Below, piece after piece: positions 24,415-33,014 of a stretch of 64,000 nt of DNA. A model generated the notes under the pieces. That model had not been told where the DNA came from, made no database searches, and saw only the letters and a list, made by a program, of their open reading frames with translations. Positions within the stretch are counted from its first letter, which is position 1, and each line of letters starts with the position of its first letter. The DNA is taken from positions 124,001-188,000 of the forward strand of contig JAKUCV010004237.1 of NCBI GenBank assembly GCA_028386065.3, in the 5' to 3' direction. The DNA is from Turnera subulata. Taxonomy: Eukaryota; Streptophyta; Magnoliopsida; Malpighiales; Passifloraceae. The translations under genes and the position numbers were made by a program.

Positions 24415-25245
24415 CTCGAGCCTGCTATGCTGCCAAAGGATCCTCTCCGTGTCCACTATAGCCTCACAAACTGCATCCTAGGTCTTGTGTCTCCCACTAG
24501 CCACAGGTGCCCCCACGGTATGGCGTAGGGCATTCACAAACCGTCTGCACTTGGTCTCCTCATCTGGCAAAAACTCTCTAGTATAGGAGAGAAGAGTGTT
24601 GTATCAAATCCGAAAAGCAGTGACTGACTCGTCATCCCCCTGCCTGATCTCAAGGAACTGCCTCTTTAACTCCTCTCGGTAACTGATAGAGAGGAACTCC
24701 TTATAGAACCTCTCCTTGAAATCTTCCCACAGCATCACCACTGGTTTAGGCATATTTGCCACCAGCTCCTGCCACCATGTCAGAGCATAACCAATGAACA
24801 TGTGGGCCACATACTTTGCCCGAGACGCTGGCTGACATGTGAACTTTTCCATCACATTCTCCACTTGTCTGAACCAAACATCTGTTAGCTTCTCCACCTT
24901 GTCCTTGCCCGAGAACTCACCAATCCCCGACCTGCTGATGTGCTTATAGCCACTCTCCAAACTACCCACCTTGGGATCTGCAGCAGGCACCGGCTGTGCC
25001 CTCTGCTGAAACTGCTACCACTGAAGAAAAGCCTGATACTGTTGCAGCATCGCTGGGTCCATACCAGGAGGTACTATATTCTGTTGCCCAGCTCCCGCAG
25101 CACCACCCCCTGCTGCATTGGCGTTCCCCTGTCCAGCAGGAACTTGTCCTCCTGCTGCATCATCCTATACCCCGTTATCGTTTCCTTGCCCAACAGGAAT
25201 CTACATCACCGACACTTTGTCGGAAACATGACTAGGGGCGTACCC
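24415..25245 (-). repeat. gag tandem duplication, copy 2 (831-bp unit)
   Basis: Second copy of the unit. Both end at the shared sequence ATGACTAGGGGCGTACCCCT (about 24397 and 25228). Copy 2 is the one joined to the primer-site side of the element. Confidence 0.85.
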
Positions 25246-25377
25246 CTCGGGATTGTGCTGATCCTGGTGTTTCATGTGGATGCCTATATGAATGCAACTT
25301 GTCAAAAATAGTTTACAAAAACGACACAAAACTGGAACAGGCTTATGCACAACAATCACAGACACTTGTTTGAAAAC

Positions 25378-25388
25378 CTCCGCTACTA
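25378..25388 (-). promoter_or_regulatory. primer-binding site next to LTR A
   Basis: On the minus strand, LTR A is followed by ACT and then TAGTAGCGGAG. It differs at one base from the TGGTAGCGGAG motif of the other elements here. Confidence 0.55.
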
Positions 25389-25391
25389 AGT

Positions 25392-25884
25392 TGTAACGTC
25401 CCGGCTTGTCGACTGTCACTATAGACCAACACAGGACCTTTCCAACATGCTTTGTCCTCACTCGCATGTTTCCAAGGAAAACTTCCCAGGAGGTCACCCA
25501 TCCTAGAATTGCTCTAAGCCAAGCACGTTTAACTTTGAAGTTTTTCTAGAATGAGTGCCGAAAAGGTAGGTGCACCTTGTTGATATAGTTAGTACCCATC
25601 AAACCGTTTAAGCTATTCTCAATTGTACAGTCCCATACCTATACAACCTCGAAATCACTTCATTTGAGCTATTCTTAATTATACAGTCCCATACCTGTAT
25701 AATTACGAAATCGCTCCAACTGTGCAGCCCCATCCCTACACAGTCTTAGGATCTCTCCTATTTCGGTGTGGATTCGGTTCATTCATGTGCCCCTCCGTCT
25801 AAAGCCTGCTGGAAGCCATTCCTTATCCATGCTCATTCCGGCACCGGCGTACACTTCCTGGCCTCATAGACCCCGGGGTGTCGC
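25392..25884 (-). repeat. LTR A, right copy (~493 bp)
   Basis: Near-identical to 16616-17109, with the same TGTAACGTCCCGG start on the plus strand. Its right end (GGGGTGTCGCA) abuts the Copia RNase H region directly. Confidence 0.8.
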
Positions 25885-26460
25885 AGTCGGTATATGCAAA
25901 ACCCAAAGAAGCCTCATTTGGAAGCAATCAGAAGAATATTGAGATATGTCAAGGGTATACTTGACAATGGAATTTTGTACAAGAGAGGTAAAGATTGCAA
26001 ATTAGTTGGCTACTGTGATGCTGACTATATAGGTGATCATGATACCCGGCGTTCAACTACTAGGTATGTTTTTAAACTCGGGTCTGAGGCAGTTTCTTGG
26101 TGCAGTAAAAGACAACCAACAGTGTCTTTTTCTACAACAGAAGTAGAATATCGAACTGCAGCAATGGCAGCTCAAGAGAGCACTTGGCTTGTACAATTGT
26201 TGAAGGACTTGCATCAGTTGGTTGAGTATGCAATTCCTTTGTATTGTGATAACCAATCAGCAATATGTTTGGCTGAGAATCTTGTGTTTCATGCAATGGA
26301 AGTTCATTATCACTTTATTAGGGAAAAATTCCTTGAAGAAGAAATGGAGCTGAGGTAGGTGAAGACTGAAGATCAAGTCACAGATGTGTTCATAAAAGGC
26401 TTGAGTGGAAACAAGTTTGAACGCTTTTGTCATCAACTCGGCATGGTGGAAAAAGTAGGA
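25885..26460 (+). pseudogene. Copia reverse transcriptase end and RNase H
   Basis: The 154-codon frame (25894-26358) reads [20 protein letters not shown], then [40 protein letters not shown] and [17 protein letters not shown]. This is the RNase H end of a Copia polyprotein and belongs to the element whose gag is at 13424. A stop at 26356 is followed by more homologous sequence (EDQVTDVFIKGLSGNKFERF). A Gypsy LTR lies immediately upstream in place of the integrase and reverse-transcriptase core. Confidence 0.88.
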
Positions 26461-26478
26461 GTTGGTGTTGAGAGAGAG

Positions 26479-26974
26479 TGTTAAATAATCAACACCAAGT
26501 CAAGTTAGTTTGAGTACTTTCCTAGTCTAAAGGAAAGTGGTTTTGTGTTAACTACTTTACCTAGTCTAAAGGAAAGTGGGTTTGCTTCATTTACCTAGTC
26601 TTTAGGTTGTTACCAAGCCTTTAGGAACCATTAGTGGGTTTCCTATTTTCTAGATTAGTAAGTGGTTAAATGCTAGTTTGTAAAGCCTACATAAAGGCAA
26701 TGTTACAATTCCATAATGTATCCAATTTTTTAGAGAGTGTATTCATTTGGATGTCATGCATTAAGCATTTCTCTTATCTAAGTGTTGTTGGGAGAGTATT
26801 CTCTCTGTTCTTATTAGTTGTCTTTTATTAGTTTATGTGAGCTTTTCATTTTCCTTAGCTCAGGTTTTACACGACCTGCCTGCGCAAGTGAGTTTTGTTT
26901 AGTCTTAGTACAGTCTGTCTGTGTAACAAGGTTGGTAGTGTTGAAGGTTAGTGCTTAGAGCTGCGCATTGTTCA
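26479..26974 (+). repeat. 3' LTR of the old Copia element (496 bp)
   Basis: It begins TGTTAAATAATCAACACC after a GA-rich tract (polypurine) and ends GCATTGTTCA. From 26647 it matches the truncated 5' LTR. Inside, a block starting CCTAGTCTAAAGGAAAGTGG occurs twice (about 26522 and 26560). Confidence 0.88.
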
Positions 26975-27283
26975 AAAAGTTAAACTACAAAGAATTAACT
27001 CATGCCTGCATGATATCTCCAATGTTGATTACTGGCGCTCCAGGAACAGGAGGGACATCAACCCATTGATTCTGATGAAGTATTTGCAGGCCTCCAATTT
27101 GGCCTTGTAGTAGCACTGTAATGAAGTCATTATCACTGTGATTTCTTGTTCCTAATGTTAGCTCTGGCTCAGGAGATGGTGGATAGTACTGGCTTATAAA
27201 TGAGAGCCCTTCACCGCAGCCCATCTCTTCAAGGTGTTTAGTTTTAAGGCCAAGAGCTTCTGATAGTAGCCTGAACAAAGCAA

Positions 27284-27456
27284 TAAAAGATATAAATACC
27301 AGGAATACCAGGATGCCTAATACAACTGTCTTGTGCTATATTTATATTGCATCAATGATTAAGAAACCTACTAGTACAAGTGTTCTACACAGGTATATTA
27401 ACTAACAAGATAACTATACACAGATAACTATGAAACATTATATTTATCATCTATTA
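27284..27456 (-). repeat. Ale Copia 3' LTR
   Basis: On the minus strand it begins TAATAGATGATAAATATAAT and ends TATCTTTTA. The terminal dinucleotides are TA and TA and not TG and CA. Confidence 0.9.
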
Positions 27457-30400
27457 CTCCCCCGCAATTGGAGGGTGGTGTGACAAACCAAACTCAAATT
27501 GGATCTTAATAATAAGAAAATAGAGGTGCTCTGTGACTTTGTGAAAATGTCTGCCAACTGTTGTGAGGAATCGATATGAAGCACTTGGATATGGCCCTTC
27601 TGAACTCGTTCCTTGATGAAGTGTAGGTCTATTTCCAAATGCTTTGTTCTCTGATGCTGCACTGGATTGTTCGCAAGAAAAGTTGCAGAGAGATTATCAC
27701 AATGGATTGCAATAGGCTGAATAGGTGGACATCGAAGTTCATGTAGGAGATTCCGCAGCCAAGTCACATCTGCTACAACAGAATCAAGAGCACGATATTC
27801 CGACTCGGCACTACTGCGTGACACCGTTGCTTGTTTCTTGGCTGACCAAGAAACCAAATTGCCACCTAAATAAACACAGTACCCAGTCGTAGATCGCCTT
27901 GTGTCGATACAACCTGCCCAATTCGCATCACTGTATGCAGTGATCGTGCGTATAGTCGTTGGTCGGAGTAAAAAGCCATACATCTTGGTGCCCACAAGAT
28001 ATCGTAAAATACGCTTTACTGCCTTCATGTGTTCTGATGTAGGAGCATGCATAAATTGACAAACTGAATTTACTGCAAAACTGATGTCTGGTCGAGTAAA
28101 AGTTAGGTACTGCAAAGCACCTACAATGGTACGATAGTGACGTTGAGAATCAGCATCAAGAAGAACACCCTGATGTAAGGATAAAACCTGTTTTGGCTAC
28201 ATTGGTGTTGACGCTGGCTTCAGGTCTTAGAAATGAGAAAGAATCGTTTGTAAGTACTTCTGCTGGTGAAGGAACAAGCCATCACGAACGCGACTAACCT
28301 GGATACCCAAGAAGTAGTGTAATGCACCCAGATCAGTCATCGAGAATTCCTTCTTAAGAAGAGACAGCAACTGATCGAGAAGAGAAGAAGTGGAAGCTGT
28401 GATGATTATATCATCGACATACAAAAGCAGGAAGGTGGTGCCCTGTGATGTATAAAGGATGAACAAAGATGCATCAGAATGACTAACAGAGAACTGATGT
28501 GCCAGCAAAAAATTTGCAAACCGATGATACCAAGTGTGCGGGGCCTACTTGGGTCCATAAAGTGCGCGTAGGAGTTTGCAAACATAATGGGGATTCCTGG
28601 AATCTTCGAAACCAGGGGGTTGTCTCATGTAGACTTCTTCCTTCAAGAATCCATTTAAGAAAGCATTTTTCACATCCAACTGCCTTACAGCCCATCCACG
28701 AGACACAGCAAGAGAAAGCACTGTACGAACTGTTGGCGGTTTAACAACTAGGCTGTATGTCTCTTCAGAGTCTTCCCCTGCCACAAGTCGGGCTTTGTAC
28801 CGGGAAAGGCTCCCATCAGCATTATACTTGCGTCGATATACCCATCTGGAACCTACAATATTGACAGAAGAAGAAGGTGGTGGGACTAAAACCCATGTAT
28901 GAGTATCAAGTAATGCCTGGTATTCGTCTTTCATGGCAAGTAACCAATTATCATCCTTTGAAGCCTACTTGAATGTTTTTGGTTCTGGTTCTGGGTTTGT
29001 GGTTATTAGAGCATATTTTGGATTCGGTTTACGAATCCCATCTCAAAGTCGGGTTCGCATTCTGTGCTGTGGCAGTGGAAGATTGGATGGGGACGAAGAA
29101 GAGGTGGAATTATCAGGTCTGTCTAGTGTTTAAGTTGGACTAGGTATATTTTGCATGATAGGGTTAGGAGTCGTGGAAAGAGTTGTGTTTGGATTAGGGC
29201 TTGATATTGGAGTATTATCAAATGAAGTGCGTGCAGCTGGTGGAGGTTGGGATGAGGATGGAAGTGGTATTGTGGAACGAGGAGACGGAACGAATGCACC
29301 AGGAAGGGTTAAAATAGCCGTGGGGTCAAACTGGGCAGGTGTTTGAGTGGAAGTGGGAAGCACTGGCGTAGTAGAGTTGTGGGGAAAGGTTGTCTCATCG
29401 AAAACCACATTTCGTGAGATATAACCTTGCGAGAGGTTGGGTGATAGCAACGGAAACCCTTAAGATGTGGAGAGAAGCCAAGATATATGTGAAGATCACT
29501 GCGAGGGGATAATTTATGATTGGATGGACTCATGTTCAAAGGATAACAACTACAACCAAAGACATGCAAACTAGTAAAAGAAGGAGGCAGTTGAAAAAGA
29601 ACTTGAAAAGGGCTCTTCCATTGAAGAGAAACATGTGGGAGACGATTTTGCACAAAAACAACATGATGGAGGGCTTCAACCCAGAACGTAGGCAAGAGGT
29701 GAGCTTGAAATAAAATACTACGAAATGAATTAAGTATTGTCCTATGTTTCCTCTCAGCCATGCCATACTGAGGATGACTATAGGGGCAAGATAGACGTCG
29801 TAAGATGCCATGGCGTTGAAGATAAGAATCAAATTCTAGATTACAAAACTCCCCACCATTATCACTTTGTAAAAAAACGAATTGGCTGACCGAAATGAGT
29901 TTGTATCTGTGCATGTAACTGTTTAAATTTGTCCAAAACCTCATGCTTATAACGCAAAGAGTAAACCTAACAATACTTTGAATATTCATCCAAAAACAAA
30001 ACATAATATTTATAGCCTGTAAAAGAAGCCACAGGCGATGTCCATACATCGCTATGAAGAACATGAAAAAGCCCTAAACAAGGTTCTAAAGATCGTGGAT
30101 ATGGCAACTGAGTCTGCTTGCCTAACTGACAAGCGTGACAGAAATCATCCTTATTGATTGAAGAACAAAGAGAAGAAAACTGATTTGAAAACTGAAGCAT
30201 CACAGGGGCGCCGGGGTGACATAAACGCCGGTGCCACAAGGAGCTGGAGACTCGTGAAACAGCAAAAACAGTTGGCTGGGAGGAATGAATTGGTGTTGAA
30301 ACTCGTATGGAGTATAAGGCACCGGAATCATTGCAGCGAATTTGAGGGTGGCGAAACAGTCGACCCTTCACAGAAAAACCAAAAGCATAAAAAATCACTG

Positions 30401-31760
30401 AACAAGAATTATCACGCGAAAACTGTTTAATCGAAATCAAATTTTTTGTAAGGTTAGGAACAACCAGAACATTTAAGAGACGAAAAGAGAAAGAACCAAT
30501 AGCAAAAATCTTGACACCAACATGTGTAATGGTGAGGTACGTACCATCCCCAACTTGGACAGAATCAGTACCACTATATTCTTGGAAAGAATCAAGAGAC
30601 GCAGTCGAGTTAGCCATATGACTCGTCGCACCTGTGTCTGCAAACCAGAGAGAACTACTGTCCTGTTGTTCATGCACACCTGCATAAGAACGTTGAGGAC
30701 AATGCTTTGCTGTGTGGTTGTATGCATCACACAATTGACATTGAACAGGAGAGGGTCCCAATATAGAAGAGGGAGGACGCATGGAGGAAGAATACTGCGA
30801 TTTGGATGGAGAAGAACTTGAATGAGGAGACCGAGAAGCAAAATTTGAAGGAGGACGTGGAGGAGAGTTCCATGTAGACACGGGAGGACGAGGCTGATAG
30901 AAACCACGGCCGCCACCACCACCGCGACCACCCCTACCTCCACGGCCTCCACGGCCTCGGTTTTGGGAAAACAAAGCCTGAGAAGGTTCAGAAGCAGAAA
31001 CAGGGGTAGTAACACGCTTAGTTTTCCTAGTTTCCTGGGCTAACAAGATAGACCGCAGATCAAAGAAGGAAGGCAGTGGAGATTTGGAAGTTAACATGGT
31101 CACTATATCATTGTACTCATCAGGAAGGCCATCTATAATTTGCATCACAATATCATCCTCACTCAAACGACGTCCTATGGACTCTAAGTTATCTGCAATA
31201 CTGCGAATAGACTGAATATAATCACTCATAGACTGGGAACCTTTCTTGGAGCTAACAAATGCAGATCGATATTCCATATATCTGGCTTGAACATGATCAT
31301 GAAAGAGTTGTTCAATTGTAAGCGATACCTCTCGCGCAGTAGGGAAAGATCCTGGCCGAACAATGTGGTTTAGAATGACAGGGCTAACGGCTGCGTATAT
31401 CCATGTCACAAGGGTACTATCGATTTGATTCCACTGGGTGAAAAGGGGATTAGGTTCTGGTGGTGTATCAGGGTTGGCGGAAGGAATGAAGGCTTCCGGT
31501 GGTGCACTAGTTCCATCAACATGATCCATGACTTGATGGGACAGAAAGACGGTGTAGAGAAGGTTTTGCCAAACCAAGAAATTGCTAAAATCTAACTTAG
31601 TAAGAATAAGATTGCGAATGTTACTGACACTAAGGACTGACTGAACAGTCGAATGAGAGGCCGAAAGAGTGGGAATAGAGGAGGAGGTTGAGGCAGAGGA
31701 AGAAGAACCAGAGAGAGCAGAAGAAGAAGAAGAAGAAGAAGAGTTTGGAGATGAAGACAT
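27457..31760 (-). pseudogene. Ale Copia gag-pol polyprotein, interrupted
   Basis: The longest open part (31760-29967, 597 codons) has a Ser-rich start, Gag (residues about 45-245), a Gly/Arg-rich stretch (268-287), a CCHC zinc knuckle (CQLCDAYNHTAKHC, 341-354), the protease (FADTGATSHM, 373-382), the integrase zinc region (H510, H515, C541, C544) and the first core Asp (LHSD, 571). After a TAG and frame changes it continues with integrase (SDNGGEFCNLEF), reverse transcriptase ([32 protein letters not shown], active site YVDDIIIT) and RNase H (AYSDANWAGCIDTRRSTTGY, SRSSAESEYRALDSV, HCDNLSATFLANNPVQHQRT). The stops, such as ALYGPK*APHT, fit single C-to-T or G-to-A changes. Not functional. Confidence 0.92.
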
Positions 31761-31787
31761 AATGACAGACTCAAAGAATGACTAGTA

Positions 31788-31799
31788 GCTCCGCTACCA
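31788..31799 (-). promoter_or_regulatory. primer-binding site of the Ale Copia element
   Basis: TGGTAGCGGAGC on the minus strand, one base after the 5' LTR. Confidence 0.75.
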
Positions 31800-31800
31800 T

Positions 31801-31972
31801 TAAAGATATGAATACCAGGAATACCAGGATGCCTAATACGGCTATCCTGTGCTATATTTATATTGCATCAATGATTAAGAAACCTACTAGTACAAGTGTT
31901 CTACACAGGTATATTAACTAACAAGATAACTATACACAGATAACTATGAAACATTATACTTATCTTCTATTA
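31801..31972 (-). repeat. Ale Copia 5' LTR
   Basis: Partner of 27284-27456. On the minus strand it runs from TAATAGAAGATAAGTATAAT to TATCTTTA, next to the primer site. Confidence 0.9.
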
Positions 31973-32775
31973 AGCAATAGCCAACTTGATCACTTGCTTC
32001 GAGTACTCCACCATAATATCTCTGCGATTTAGCAAGACAGACTAATGAGTCGTGCAATAATCTGAAATGTAAAAAGTCTAGTAAAAATGTTCTCTTTATG
32101 CCTTGAAAGATGTAGAATGAATTATACTAGTCAAAATACCTGCATGCTTCAGGCAACTCTTCAGGTTTGGGAGGATGAGGAGCCATGGAGGAAACAAGTG
32201 TATCCCTCCAGTTTGCCACCCGTGATTTGTACAGATTAAAGTTACTATTGTATATAAACTTTCTTGACACACCACGAATATAAAATGTCTTCTTAATCTC
32301 AGTATCTTGCTCAAAAAATCTGCGAGCACCTTCTTTCATATCCTCCATGACACTAGTGGAGATCCCATGATTGATCACCTGAAAGAAACCCCAGGTATCT
32401 GCGGCATTTCGTACTCCGTCAACTATTTCTTTCCTGGTCTTGGGATCATTGTGGATGCCTTCAAGGTCAATGACTGGAATACCGACCTGGGTCTTGGGGT
32501 TGCTTATGGTACTGTAACCAGGAATTTTAGATGGATCAATGAAAATTTAAGGGACTTTTGTGAGCCCAGCATCAACAAGTCCTTTAACGCCAGCTTTTTG
32601 TGTCGTCAAAGGCTTGCAAATCTCTTCTTCTGTCATAGTCGCTTCCCTTGGACAGAAACCCCTGCTGTATTGATTACCATTTTTTTTGTTATTCCTGTGA
32701 GAAAAAAGCAGAATCTATGTGTGAGTAGTGTAGATCCATTAACTCTATTTTTTAAAGTGTTTTAATTAAGTTTTG

Positions 32776-33014
32776 TGGTTTTGGGCTTACTACTCTAACA
32801 CCCTCCCTCAAGTAAAAGTCCTCTGGGCTTGAAACTTGCACAGGCCCGTCCATACCTTGTGCTTTTTAATTCAACAAGGAGGGAGGCGTGGGGATTCGAA
32901 CACGCGACCGTTTGGTCATTATGGCTCCGCTACCATATCAAGTGACCATCTCAACCAAAAGCTTAAGCTGATTGTTGAAGTCCCATGATTGGTTTTGGGC
33001 TTACTACTCTAACA
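32776..33014 (-). mobile_element. SMART/TRIM-like miniature LTR element (239 bp)
   Basis: A 25-bp direct repeat (TG...CA) lies at 32776-32800 and 32990-33014. On the minus strand the 5' LTR would run 33014-32936, followed by the primer site TGGTAGCGGAGC (32935-32924). Next is a tRNA-like segment with a B-box-like GTGTTCGAATCC, then a polypurine tract (TTGAGGGAGGG) and the first 25 bases of a 3' LTR. The 3' LTR is cut short, so no target duplication can be read. It sits about 95 bp upstream of the dioxygenase pseudogene start. It has no coding capacity. Confidence 0.65.

Larger units (their letters stand above)
23270..25250 (-). pseudogene. Gypsy gag with tandem internal duplication
   Basis: The core Gag reads GEFSGEDKVEKLTDVWFRQV, then FTCQPASRAKYVAHMFIGYA, LTWWQELVANMPKP and REELKRQFLEIRQGDDESVT. 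It appears twice: 23647-24159 and 24604-24990 with upstream parts. Downstream (23270-23605) is a Ser/Gly-rich stretch and a knuckle-like KFGHIRPNCPEKSS. Each copy has a stop in the same place (a Trp-type position, TAG at 23647 in one copy), so that stop came before the duplication or was copied. Inactive. Confidence 0.85.
16616..25884 (-). mobile_element. mosaic Gypsy element (Tekay-type gag-pol, two kinds of LTR)
   Basis: On the minus strand the order is: LTR A (25884-25392), primer site (25388), gag with an 831-bp internal duplication, protease, reverse transcriptase, RNase H, integrase with a chromodomain-like C-terminus (to 19744), polypurine tract (19711-19695), LTR B (19694-17186), a second primer site (17182), a 60-base remnant, then LTR A again (17109-16616). 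LTR A (~494 bp) and LTR B (~2.5 kb) are unrelated in sequence. The flanks do not match (TAACA at 16611-16615, GTCGG at 25885-25889), so this is not a simple single insertion. Confidence 0.8.
13033..26974 (+). mobile_element. old Copia retrotransposon, host of two nested insertions
   Basis: Its parts, in order: 5'-truncated LTR (13033-13359), primer-binding site (13366), start of gag (13424-13624), nested solo LTR (13625-15692), rest of gag and protease (15698-16615), nested mosaic Gypsy (16616-25884), end of reverse transcriptase and RNase H (25885-26460), GA-rich polypurine tract, 3' LTR (26479-26974). Integrase and most of the reverse transcriptase are absent. The 3' LTR ends about 25 bases from exon 2 of the dioxygenase pseudogene, so the element sits in or next to that gene's intron 2. 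Confidence 0.85.
27284..31972 (-). mobile_element. Ale-type Copia retrotransposon inserted in dioxygenase exon 2
   Basis: Two LTRs of 172-173 bp (27284-27456 and 31801-31972) flank an internal region with gag-pol on the minus strand. The target duplication AGCAA lies on both sides (27279-27283 and 31973-31977). Primer site (31799-31788) and polypurine tract (GCGGGGGAG, just right of 27456) sit where they should. Total length 4.69 kb and very short LTRs fit the Ale/Retrofit lineage. The LTRs differ at about eight positions by eye, so the insertion is not very recent. Confidence 0.92.
27000..32680 (-). pseudogene. 2-oxoglutarate/Fe(II)-dependent dioxygenase pseudogene (ACC-oxidase-homolog type)
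   Basis: Exon 1 (32680-32140) carries the N-terminal DIOX_N part: GVKGLVDAGLTKVP, GIPVIDLEGIHNDPKTRKEI, DTWGFFQVINHGIS and YKSRVANWRDTLV. Exon 2 (32021-31978 continuing at 27283-27000) carries [32 protein letters not shown] and the Fe/2OG core with the iron-ligand pair in [15 protein letters not shown] and VINIGDIMQ. Plant enzymes of this group oxidise small metabolites, but the substrate cannot be told. It is dead: two frame changes in exon 1 (one in an A-run near 32612), a TAA in VP*IFI, an Ale retrotransposon in exon 2, an exon-2 donor reading GC instead of GT, and no exon 3 found in the window. Confidence 0.88.

Noticed and set aside
20182..25311. Plus-strand ORFs opposite the Gypsy gag-pol
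   Set aside because: They are reverse-strand shadows of the well-supported minus-strand polyprotein.
30158..30821. Plus-strand ORFs in the Ale Copia
   Set aside because: Shadows of the 597-codon minus-strand gag-pol frame.
32880..32935. tRNA gene on the minus strand (B-box-like GTGTTCGAATCC)
   Set aside because: No cloverleaf or anticodon arm can be drawn, and it lies inside the miniature LTR element.
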